DNA of 10,147 nt, taken from an uncultured Bacilli bacterium. Its GTDB lineage: Bacteria > Bacillota_I > Bacilli_A > RF39 > UBA660. The DNA lies in contig CAKOOC010000031.1 of the NCBI GenBank assembly GCA_934098375.1, forward strand, positions 1 through 10,147. Reading direction: 5' to 3'. A program made the position numbers and the translations under genes. This document shows, piece after piece, positions 1-5,890 of this stretch (position 1 is the first letter of the stretch; every line of letters starts with the position of its first letter). The notes beneath the pieces are model-generated. The model ran no database searches and was not told where the DNA came from. It saw nothing but the letters and a program-made list of their open reading frames with translations.

Positions 1-78
1 TGTTCCCGTCACAGTAATGATCCCAATCACAATCAAAATTATATATATTATTTTCCTTTTATATAGAAAACTTCTCAC
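1..78 (-). CDS. Partial membrane/surface protein, N-terminus only
   Basis: Only the first 26 codons are present; the gene continues past base 1. The reading starts at GTG (76-78) and gives a short basic stretch (VRSFLYKRK) followed by an uninterrupted hydrophobic segment of about 15 residues (IIYIILIVIGIITVT), typical of a signal peptide or N-terminal membrane anchor. The start is supported by a GGTGAT ribosome binding site 6 bases upstream, identical to the one before the two large glycine-rich surface protein genes, and by the same G-tract promoter further upstream. The N-terminus itself does not resemble that of the other two proteins, so this may be a different class of exported protein under the same promoter type. 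The function is unknown. The reading frame and promoter are seen directly; surface location is inferred. Confidence 0.6.
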   Translation of the reverse strand, partial: MRSFLYKRKIIYIILIVIGIITVTGT

Positions 79-106
79 TCTAAAATCACCCGATATTTTC
101 TATATA

Positions 107-135
107 ATTGTACTAATAACCCCCCCCCATGTCAA
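107..135 (-). promoter_or_regulatory. G-tract promoter, copy 1
   Basis: Read on the minus strand: perfect -35 TTGACA (130-135), a 17-bp spacer containing nine consecutive G (C at 120-128 on the plus strand), and -10 TACAAT (107-112). It drives the partial gene at the left edge, with GGTGAT as ribosome binding site at about 85-90. The 17-bp spacer is optimal for a housekeeping sigma factor. Changes in the number of G would alter the -35/-10 spacing. Confidence 0.75.
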
Positions 136-152
136 GTTAATATTGCACACGC

Positions 153-180
153 AAAAAGTCTATGGTATTAACCATAGACT
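153..180 (-). terminator. Rho-independent terminator of the Bro-N gene
   Basis: Perfect 10-bp stem, AGTCTATGGT (157-166) with ACCATAGACT (171-180), and a 4-base loop. On the minus strand it is followed by a T run (A at 153-157). It lies 10 bases past the stop of the Bro-N gene and directly upstream of the copy 1 promoter, so it insulates the two units. Confidence 0.75.
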
Positions 181-190
181 CTTCTATTTT

Positions 191-637
191 TTATTTCTTT
201 TCAATCATTTTTTTATCAACATACTCATAATTTAATGCGTTATTATTAGTGACTACGTGCTCACCAAGTTCTTTTACTAAATATCTTCTAGAGCGTCCAA
301 GACTAGCAAGCCACTGTTTAATCGGTTCTGCATTCTTGCTAGGTATCGATTCAATAATCCTAAACATTTCTTCAATAACACACACATCTGTAAGTCGGTA
401 CTTACCATCTTGTGACTTAAGTTTCAACTGTCCGATTTTTTCGGACACTTCATTTCCCTCCTGTTTTAACTTACTTTTTAGGTCACTCCAATACTTTCTT
501 GGTCTATCACTTCCTGATAAAACTCCAACAACATCAACAACACTGATAAAGTATTTTTCTTCTTCTTTATCCCATACAGTTCTAATTGTTTCATTATTAA
601 ACATTTTGTTTATTAGATGCATTTTATCTTGATTCAT
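191..637 (-). CDS. Bro-N domain (antirepressor/DinD-like) protein, internally shortened
   Basis: A 148-residue protein. Residues 17-115 match the Bro-N fold found in phage antirepressors and DinD-like proteins: the IRTVWDKEEEKYFISVVDVV start, a YWSDLKSKLKQEGNE segment, the KSQDGKYRLTDV strand, and the AEPIKQWLASLGR helix. Family members of this type usually continue for another 100 or more residues. Here residue 115 is followed at once by a tail (KELGEHVVTNNNALNYEYVDKK) resembling the extreme C-terminus of longer relatives (a TGK-VVT-N pattern), which suggests an in-frame loss of the middle. An AAGGAGG ribosome binding site (644-650) with 6-base spacing fixes the ATG at 635-637. It has its own promoter and terminator. 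Bro-N domains are thought to bind DNA; the target here is unknown. Such genes are common on prophages and in gut Firmicutes as solitary accessory genes. Family assignment is fairly sure; the deletion is recalled from family pattern, not aligned. Confidence 0.8.
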   Translation of the reverse strand: MNQDKMHLINKMFNNETIRTVWDKEEEKYFISVVDVVGVLSGSDRPRKYWSDLKSKLKQEGNEVSEKIGQLKLKSQDGKYRLTDVCVIEEMFRIIESIPSKNAEPIKQWLASLGRSRRYLVKELGEHVVTNNNALNYEYVDKKMIEKK

Positions 638-684
638 TCATTTCCTCCTTCTCTATTTTGTTAAAATTTTTTCTTTATTCCAAA

Positions 685-713
685 AATATAACATAGCACT
701 ATACTAAAATAAA
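685..713 (-). promoter_or_regulatory. Promoter of the Bro-N gene (extended -10)
   Basis: Minus-strand -10 TATATT (685-690) preceded by TGT, an extended -10 motif, with a 17-bp spacer to a weak -35 TTTATT (708-713). The predicted start is near 678, giving a leader of about 40 bases before the ATG. The -35 overlaps the left arm of the inverted repeat at 711-773. Confidence 0.45.
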
Positions 714-773
714 CATGACATTCTCTTTTTATAACTTTAATAGTCTCATTATAAAATAAGTAATGTCATGTTT
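711..773. repeat. 12-bp inverted repeat with 39-bp spacer
   Basis: AAACATGACATT (711-722) and its exact reverse complement AATGTCATGTTT (762-773), extended by one more pair outside (T710/A774). No T run follows on either strand, so it does not look like a terminator. The left arm touches the -35 of the Bro-N promoter, which suggests a pair of protein binding sites; no protein is identified. Confidence 0.6.
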
Positions 774-835
774 AAAATAATACCACTATTTATTACATTT
801 TTATATAAATTTATTAAAAGAATTATAAACTAAAT

Positions 836-857
836 AAGAATAGAAAAATCTGTTCTT
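836..857. other. Short hairpin upstream of yigZ promoter
   Basis: AAGAATAGA (836-844) pairs with TCTGTTCTT (849-857) with one T-G wobble around an AAAA loop. There is no T run after it on the plus strand. It may be a binding site or a decayed terminator; the role is unclear. Confidence 0.3.
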
Positions 858-858
858 C

Positions 859-892
859 AAAATTTGCAAATCTATGCAAATTTTATTATACT
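859..892 (+). promoter_or_regulatory. yigZ promoter with overlapping palindromic operator
   Basis: Plus-strand -35 TTGCAA (864-869), 17-bp spacer and -10 TATACT (887-892). A perfect palindrome with 10-bp arms, AAAATTTGCA (859-868) and TGCAAATTTT (875-884), separated by 6 bp, covers the -35 and most of the spacer. This is where a repressor would sit. Transcription should begin near 899, so the message would have almost no leader. No Shine-Dalgarno site is visible. Confidence 0.55.
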
Positions 893-907
893 TTTATTGT
901 GATATTT

Positions 908-1276
908 ATGAAATTAATTAATACATCTTTAATAACTGAGAAAAAATCTAAATTTTATGGCTACTTATATGAAATTGATACTAAAGAAGACATAAATATA
1001 ATTCTTGAAGAATTAAAAAAAGAAAACAAAGGCTACCGTCATATACCATATGCTTACAAGCTTTCAAATACCGCCGGAAAAACTGACGATAAAGAGCCAG
1101 GTGGCATCGGCATATCCTTTTTAAACATTCTTGAAAGAAACAATTTAAATAACCATTTACTTCTAGTTATAAGATATTACGGAGGCATTAAATTAGGTGC
1201 AAGTAATCTACTTAGAACTTATGGAAAAGCAGCAAATACATGTATAACTTCTGATAAATCACATAGTATTAACTAG
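908..1276 (+). CDS. yigZ: YigZ/IMPACT family protein, N-terminal domain only
   Basis: Residues 11-109 carry the UPF0029/Impact signature: EKKSKF near the start, DDKEPGGIG (60-68, family pattern DDGEPSGTAG) and RYYGGIKLGASNLLRTYGKAA (89-109). The family is linked in eukaryotes to regulation of Gcn2; its bacterial role is not settled. Bacterial relatives are usually about 200-215 residues, with a ferredoxin-like second domain (DUF1949). This protein ends about 13 residues after the signature at TAG, and the next gene follows 11 bases later, so the second domain is absent rather than frameshifted nearby. The start is uncertain: GTG at 899 adds three residues (MIF), and neither candidate has a Shine-Dalgarno site. 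With the predicted transcription start near 899, translation may be leaderless or nearly so. It is co-transcribed with the membrane protein gene downstream. Confidence 0.85.
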   Translation: MKLINTSLITEKKSKFYGYLYEIDTKEDINIILEELKKENKGYRHIPYAYKLSNTAGKTDDKEPGGIGISFLNILERNNLNNHLLLVIRYYGGIKLGASNLLRTYGKAANTCITSDKSHSIN

Positions 1277-1287
1277 GTGATTTTATT

Positions 1288-1635
1288 TTGAATTATATAT
1301 TAAAATATTTAAAAACTTTAATTATTCCACTGGCCTTTTTATTAATTTTTCCATTTATACTCGCTCTTTTAAACAAAATAGGTCTTAAATCATTAAATAT
1401 ATTTATACTTATCATGATTATGATCATTATGTTTATTAGCGGCATCTTTATTGGTAAAAAAGTACCTAAAAAAAGCTATTTAAATGGACTTATCTTCGGA
1501 GTAATTACTTCTTTAATATTCTTCCTATTTAGTTTAATATTTAAAACAAACCATACCATAAACACACTAATATATTATGTCATTATAACCCTATCATCAA
1601 TGTTTGGCTCTATGTTTGCTGTCTTAAAAAAATAA
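1288..1635 (+). CDS. TIGR04086/YrzE-like small membrane protein
   Basis: A 115-residue protein made almost wholly of four hydrophobic helices at about 9-28, 36-56, 63-85 and 91-112. A short basic turn after the second helix (IGKKVPKKS) matches the G-x-x-A/G-x-K/R turn of the TIGR04086 family, to which B. subtilis YrzE belongs. The biochemical function of the family is unknown. The start is TTG: the extended ribosome binding site AGGTGAT (1275-1281) overlaps the yigZ stop codon and sits 6 bases before it, which also implies translational coupling. In B. subtilis the yrzE, spoVB, comN, relA and dtd genes lie in one neighbourhood, and all have a counterpart in this window, which supports the assignment. 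The family call is moderately sure from topology, length and context rather than strong motifs. Confidence 0.65.
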   Translation: MNYILKYLKTLIIPLAFLLIFPFILALLNKIGLKSLNIFILIMIMIIMFISGIFIGKKVPKKSYLNGLIFGVITSLIFFLFSLIFKTNHTINTLIYYVIITLSSMFGSMFAVLKK

Positions 1636-1661
1636 TGTCTAATTTATAGGCATTATTTTTT
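1631..1661. terminator. Bidirectional terminator between convergent operons
   Basis: AATAATGTCTA (1631-1641) pairs with TAGGCATTATT (1647-1657) with one wobble and a 5-base loop. A T run follows on the plus strand (1656-1661), and an A run precedes the stem for use on the minus strand. The stem contains the stop codon of the upstream membrane protein gene and ends just before the dtd stop, so it serves both operons. Confidence 0.7.
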
Positions 1662-2103
1662 ATCTATTTTTTGAATCAATAATAATTGTAATTGGTCCAT
1701 CATTTTGAATATAAACTTGCATTTCTGCTCCAAAAACTCCACCATAAGTATTAACATGTTCATTTAATTTTTTGTTAAATAGTTCATAAAGTTTAATCGC
1801 ATCTTCACCTTTCATGGCATTCATATAACTAGGTCTATTCCCTTCTTTAGTATTTGCCTGTAAAGTAAACTGACTAATTGAAAGAATTTCCCCACCATAA
1901 TCTAAAATACTCTTATTCATGACACCATTTTCATCATCAAAAACTCTTAAATTAATTATTTTTTTAACAATATAATCTATATCAGATTCGTCATCTAATA
2001 CATTAAATCCTGCTAAAATAACAAATCCCCCATTAACTTCATTAATTAATTTGTTATCTACTTCAACTCGTCCCTTTTTACATCTTTGAATAACAACTTT
2101 CAT
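1660..2103 (-). CDS. dtd: D-aminoacyl-tRNA deacylase
   Basis: A 147-residue protein, the normal length for DTD. It hydrolyses D-amino acids (and glycine) wrongly attached to tRNA, a cytoplasmic proofreading step that protects translation. Both signature motifs are intact: SQFTL at 77-81, which supplies part of the active pocket, and NDGPIT at 134-139, containing the Gly-cisPro pair that excludes L-amino acids. The N-terminus (MKVVIQRCKKGRV) is also typical. The ATG overlaps the TGA stop of rel in an ATGA, and an AGAGGTG ribosome binding site lies inside the end of rel 5 bases upstream, so the two are translationally coupled. A rel-dtd pair is a conserved arrangement in Firmicutes. Nothing unusual is seen in the protein. 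Confidence 0.95.
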   Translation of the reverse strand: MKVVIQRCKKGRVEVDNKLINEVNGGFVILAGFNVLDDESDIDYIVKKIINLRVFDDENGVMNKSILDYGGEILSISQFTLQANTKEGNRPSYMNAMKGEDAIKLYELFNKKLNEHVNTYGGVFGAEMQVYIQNDGPITIIIDSKNR

Positions 2104-4196
2104 CTTACCACCTCTAAAACAAAGCTAAGAAGTCTTATATCATCTAAAAAACGTTCTAAATCCTGTGTATTATAAGTTTTTACCACTAACTTATAGCTTA
2201 TTTTATTATCATTATTAATTTCTTTAACACTATTAACCGAAACATTTCTAGTTGATGCCACCGTTACTATATCCAGTAAATGATTAACATCCGTATCAGT
2301 TTTTATTACTATATCTGTTAAATAAAGTTTGCTTTCTGCCGCTGCATTCCAGGAAACATCAATTAATCTCTCATGTACACCTTTAATATTTGGACAACTT
2401 TTACGATGAACTGAAACTCCTTCACCTTTAGTAACATAACCAATAATATCATCACCATAAACAGGTGTACAACATTTAGCAATATTTATTAAAATATTAT
2501 CAGTACCCGCTACTATTACATCATTTTTATAACTTATCTTATTATTAACACTTGGTTTACTAACCTTTTCAATAATTATTTCTTTCGCACCATTTCTTTT
2601 TTCTGTGCCTAAGCTAACTATATAACTCGCCGTAAATCGAAGTGATCCTATTCCTAAGTAAATATCTTCCACACTATTAATTTTTAATAATTCATATATT
2701 TCTTTTAATTTTTCTGGAGTATATAAATCATTGAAATTCAAGTGATCCTTTTTAAGTTCCTTTTCTAGTAAATCTTTACCTTCCAAAATATACTTTTCTT
2801 TATCTCTTTTAGAAAAATATGATTTAATTTTATTCCTAGCTTGCGGAGTTTTTACAAACTTAAGCCATGCTTTACTTGGTTTACTAGAATTATTCGTGTT
2901 AATTTTAATAACATCGCCATCTTGTAATTCATAATTCAAAGGAACAATATTATCATTAACAATCGTACTAACAGTTTTATCACCAACATCTGAATGTATT
3001 CTATATGCAAAATCGATTGGTGTTGCATGGGCTGGCATTTCAATAACATCACCTTTTGGAGTATAAACATATATTAAATTATTAAATAGTTCTTGCTCCA
3101 TATTTTGATTAAACATTTCTTCTGTTGATTCTTCTTTAGCTAAATTAATAATATTCCTAAATATTGCAAGTTTCTGTTCCATCATATTTTGCGAATTTAA
3201 AGTGCCATGTTCTTTATAAGACCAATGAGATGCTACTCCGTGCTCTGCTAATTCATCCATTTCAGGAGTTCTTATTTGGATCTCAAAAATATGACCATCA
3301 ATACCAAATACTGAAGTATGAAGACTTTGATACATATTTTCTTTTGGCATCGCGATATAATCTTTAAACCTTTTTGGTATAGGTCTATATTTAGCATGGA
3401 TAAGACCTATACAAGTATAGCAATCCTCTTTAGTTGGAACAATCAATCTCATTGCTAAAATATCATAAATATCGCTCCATTTTCTTCCTGTTGTAAGCTT
3501 ATTATAAATACTATAAACACTTTTAACTCTTGCTTTAATTGAAAAACTAATACCATGCTCTGATAAGATATCCATAATACTATTTTTCATATCATCTAAA
3601 GAAATCATTAAATCTGCTCTCGTGCCATCTAATTTTTCTAAAATCTCATTATAAACATCCGGTTTAGAAAACTTCAAGGATAAATCCTCAAGTTCACTTT
3701 TAATACTATTAATACCTAGTCTATGAGCAATTGGTATAAGAACATTCATAGTATCATTTGCTAAAACTCTCTTTTCTTCAGACGTTAAGTCAATCGCATT
3801 TCGCATCTCATCAAGTCTATCAGCAAGTTTAATAATAATGACTCTCACATCATCAGAAATACCTACTAAAACTTTTCTTAAATATAAACTAGAAGATTCG
3901 TTAAAATCTGTCATCTTTATATTTTCTATCTTTATTAAATTAGAAATAAGTAAAGATACATCACTACCATACTTTTCTTTGACATCTTCTAAACTAAGTT
4001 TTTCTGAAATAACCGCATCATGAAGTAAAGCTGCTAGTATAGTTGTAATATCAGAATTTAAATCGCAAACTATTTTACCTACTCTAAAACCATGATCACT
4101 CATCCCATCAAGTTCTTTATAAGCCATCGTAATAAGTTCTAAATCTTTAGCGCTAAAACCATTTTCACGAGCTTTTTTTAATATATTTTCAATCAT
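2100..4196 (-). CDS. rel: RelA/SpoT family (p)ppGpp synthetase with degenerate hydrolase domain
   Basis: A 698-residue protein with the full long Rel layout: HD domain (about 20-160), synthetase (220-330), TGS (375-435), helical region, zinc-finger-like RIS with C575, C576, H597 and C601, and C-terminal ACT (625-698). It makes (p)ppGpp from ATP and GTP or GDP when starved ribosomes signal through the C-terminal half. Synthetase motifs are intact: YSIYNK, RFKD (276-279, the form found in bifunctional enzymes), YQSLHT (289-294) and EIQIRT (305-310). In the HD domain H35, H59, D60 and D126 are kept at the exact spacing of the streptococcal enzyme. The residues matching R44, E81, D82 and N148 are Y26, I63, S64 and E130, so hydrolase activity is doubtful. 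An AAGGAG site (4205-4210), overlapping the stop of the upstream gene, fixes the ATG. It is the middle gene of a three-gene operon. Confidence 0.93.
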   Translation of the reverse strand: MIENILKKARENGFSAKDLELITMAYKELDGMSDHGFRVGKIVCDLNSDITTILAALLHDAVISEKLSLEDVKEKYGSDVSLLISNLIKIENIKMTDFNESSSLYLRKVLVGISDDVRVIIIKLADRLDEMRNAIDLTSEEKRVLANDTMNVLIPIAHRLGINSIKSELEDLSLKFSKPDVYNEILEKLDGTRADLMISLDDMKNSIMDILSEHGISFSIKARVKSVYSIYNKLTTGRKWSDIYDILAMRLIVPTKEDCYTCIGLIHAKYRPIPKRFKDYIAMPKENMYQSLHTSVFGIDGHIFEIQIRTPEMDELAEHGVASHWSYKEHGTLNSQNMMEQKLAIFRNIINLAKEESTEEMFNQNMEQELFNNLIYVYTPKGDVIEMPAHATPIDFAYRIHSDVGDKTVSTIVNDNIVPLNYELQDGDVIKINTNNSSKPSKAWLKFVKTPQARNKIKSYFSKRDKEKYILEGKDLLEKELKKDHLNFNDLYTPEKLKEIYELLKINSVEDIYLGIGSLRFTASYIVSLGTEKRNGAKEIIIEKVSKPSVNNKISYKNDVIVAGTDNILINIAKCCTPVYGDDIIGYVTKGEGVSVHRKSCPNIKGVHERLIDVSWNAAAESKLYLTDIVIKTDTDVNHLLDIVTVASTRNVSVNSVKEINNDNKISYKLVVKTYNTQDLERFLDDIRLLSFVLEVVR

Positions 4197-4208
4197 TAAT
4201 TATTCTCC

Positions 4209-4487
4209 TTAAAGTACATCCTGTTTTATCGTACTAACCATATTAAGTAATTGTTCATTTTTGTATTTTTTAAGTTCTTCATTATTAACCCATAAAATAT
4301 CATTTACCATCTCACCCAATGTTAAATTACATTTTTTACACCATTTACTTAATCTTAAATATTCCCACACATCCTCTTCCAAAATATAAGATATGCCGTT
4401 TCTTTTTAAATCATTACATTTGCATCTAAGTGCTGGTAATAATTTTCGATATAGTTCTTCTAAAGATTTAAACTTAAAATCATCCAT
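4209..4487 (-). CDS. comN: ComN-like post-transcriptional regulator
   Basis: A 92-residue soluble protein resembling the ComN/YrzD family (Pfam post-transcriptional regulator). The central EEDVWEYLRLSKW (37-49) and the following GEMVNDIL (58-65) match the family pattern of an acidic-D-x-W helix and an hydrophobic-N-D-I-L helix. In B. subtilis ComN affects competence operon mRNA and interacts with DivIVA; whether that role holds here is unknown, since no competence gene is in the window. The start is the ATG at 4485-4487: AAGGAG (4497-4502) is 9 bases away, whereas a TTG two codons earlier would leave only 3 bases. Cysteines at 22, 24, 50 and 53 are not known family features. It is first in the operon with rel and dtd, and the rel ribosome binding site overlaps its stop. 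In B. subtilis comN also lies near relA and spoVB, which supports the call. Confidence 0.72.
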   Translation of the reverse strand: MDDFKFKSLEELYRKLLPALRCKCNDLKRNGISYILEEDVWEYLRLSKWCKKCNLTLGEMVNDILWVNNEELKKYKNEQLLNMVSTIKQDVL

Positions 4488-4531
4488 TAACAATTTCTCC
4501 TTAAATAAATTTACCGCTCAACTCATATATT

Positions 4532-4560
4532 ATTATATAACATTTTAGTGTTTATTTAAA
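4532..4560 (-). promoter_or_regulatory. Promoter of the comN-rel-dtd operon
   Basis: Minus-strand -10 TATAAT (4532-4537), 17-bp spacer and -35 TTTAAA (4555-4560); the expected leader is about 40 bases. The divergent flippase gene probably uses an overlapping -10, TATAAC at 4536-4541 on the plus strand, with no good -35. The two units may therefore compete for polymerase in this 83-bp intergenic gap. Confidence 0.5.
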
Positions 4561-4570
4561 GGATGAATAT

Positions 4571-5851
4571 ATGAAAAACAAATTTATAAAAAGTACTATT
4601 GTCTTAGTCGTTGGTGGCATTATCACAAAATTATTAAGTTTTATTATCAGAATATATTTTACGAGAGTTATCAAAGATGGTATAAATATTTATTCCCTCA
4701 TCATGCCCACTTACAGTTTATTAATTACTATAACTCAGTTAGGCTTTCCAATTGCCATTTCTAATATAATAGCTAAAGGTGAAAAACGCGGGAAAAATAT
4801 TATGTCTAGCATCGTTCCCGTTTCCCTTTTACTTAATTTAATTTTAATTCTTATTGTCATCTTTAGTGCTAAATATTTAAGTAACAATCTTTTACATGAA
4901 CCTGACACTTATTATCCTTTAATTGCATTATCTCTAGTTTTACCATTTATATCATTATCTTCTATTATTAGAGGTTATTTTTTCGGTAAACAGCAAATGA
5001 TGCCTCATTCCATTTCTAATATTATTGAGCAGTTATTTAAATTGTTTATTGTTTTAGTAATTCTTCCTCATCTTCTAAAATATGGTACTATCGTCGCCGT
5101 TTGTGGTTATATTTTAATCAGTATTTTATCAGAAACCATTTCTATTGTAGTATTTCTTCTTTACTTACCTAAAAATTTTAAAATCGAAAGAAAAGATATT
5201 AAGCCAGATTTCGGAACTATAAAAGACGTTCTTGCTATTGGTTTACCTGCGGTCGGTTCTAGAATCATTGGAAATATTGGTTACTTTTTTGAACCTATCA
5301 TCTTAAGTTATATGTTACTTAAGACCGGTTTTACCAACGATTATATTATTAGTAATTATGCTATCTATAACACTTATGTAATTGGTCTTTTAATTGTGCC
5401 AACTTTTTTATTAGGTGCAATTGGCACTAGTATGCTCCCTGAAATATCTAAAAATATAAATAATAAAGCAAAAGTTAAAAGATTATTTAAAAAAACAATG
5501 ATATTTTCATTAATCATTGGTGTGTTTTCTAATATCGTGTTATATTTTTCTTGTGATTTTATCTTAAATTTATTATTTAATACAACTGACGGCTGTAATT
5601 ATATTAGATTTTTAGCACCATTTTTCACTATATTTTACTTTGAAAGTCCTTTATCTAGCATACTACAAGCATATAATATGACCGGATATATTATGAAAAC
5701 AACCATTATTGGTGTTGTTATCAAACTAGCATCATTAACACTTTTATCTTTATTCCACATCGGAATTTATGCCCTTATCTTATCAGAAGTAATAAATATC
5801 TTTTATGTAGTAATTGGTAATTACATTAAAGTAAAACAAATTTTAAAATAA
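4571..5851 (+). CDS. SpoVB/MurJ-like lipid flippase (MOP superfamily)
   Basis: A 426-residue polytopic membrane protein with about 12 predicted helices. It begins with the family's typical IxKxxxxxxVVGGIITKLLSFIIRIYFTR segment, followed by IYSLIMPTYSLLITITQLGFPIAISNIIA (about 40-68) and RGYFFGKQQMMPHSISNIIEQLFK (about 133-156), both strong SpoVB-type motifs. The second half repeats the fold with GLPAVGSRI and FLLGAIGTSMLPEI. Relatives export lipid-linked peptidoglycan or polysaccharide precursors across the membrane. SpoVB-type proteins are usually 500-540 residues with 14 helices, so the last pair is missing here; the C-terminus ends cleanly at TAA. An AAAGGA site (4558-4563) 7 bases upstream supports the ATG. 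It is transcribed alone, divergently from comN-rel-dtd, and converges on the first surface protein gene. The substrate cannot be told; a general cell-envelope role is inferred rather than sporulation. Confidence 0.85.
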   Translation: MKNKFIKSTIVLVVGGIITKLLSFIIRIYFTRVIKDGINIYSLIMPTYSLLITITQLGFPIAISNIIAKGEKRGKNIMSSIVPVSLLLNLILILIVIFSAKYLSNNLLHEPDTYYPLIALSLVLPFISLSSIIRGYFFGKQQMMPHSISNIIEQLFKLFIVLVILPHLLKYGTIVAVCGYILISILSETISIVVFLLYLPKNFKIERKDIKPDFGTIKDVLAIGLPAVGSRIIGNIGYFFEPIILSYMLLKTGFTNDYIISNYAIYNTYVIGLLIVPTFLLGAIGTSMLPEISKNINNKAKVKRLFKKTMIFSLIIGVFSNIVLYFSCDFILNLLFNTTDGCNYIRFLAPFFTIFYFESPLSSILQAYNMTGYIMKTTIIGVVIKLASLTLLSLFHIGIYALILSEVINIFYVVIGNYIKVKQILK

Positions 5852-5885
5852 AAAAGCCTATGACATAATAGAATATCATAGACTT
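5850..5885. terminator. Terminator between flippase and glycine-rich surface gene
   Basis: AAGCCTATGA (5854-5863) pairs with TCATAGACTT (5876-5885). On the minus strand the single mismatch becomes a wobble and the stem is followed by six T (A at 5850-5855), so it mainly ends the surface protein gene. It may also slow plus-strand transcription from the flippase. Its stem carries the same GTCTATG sequence as the other surface-locus terminators. Confidence 0.65.
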
Positions 5886-5890
5886 CTTAT

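Larger units (their letters stand above)
82..182 (-). repeat. Surface-gene upstream repeat, copy 1
   Basis: About 100 bp nearly identical to 7618-7711, and in its gene-proximal part to 10102-10147. It covers the ribosome binding site, leader, -10, G-tract, -35, a conserved AT-rich stretch upstream of -35, and a GTCTATGG hairpin that ends the preceding gene. The copies differ by a few substitutions around the -10 and by the number of G residues. Confidence 0.8.

Noticed and set aside
17..235. Plus-strand open frame of about 70 codons over the left promoter cassette
   Set aside because: It runs through the G-tract promoter, the terminator hairpin and the end of the Bro-N gene, has no ribosome binding site, and its composition is simple low-complexity AT sequence.
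2100..2103. Possible use of TGA as a tryptophan codon (Mycoplasma code)
   Set aside because: TGA ends rel in an ATGA overlap with dtd exactly at the expected C-terminus, so the standard bacterial code applies.
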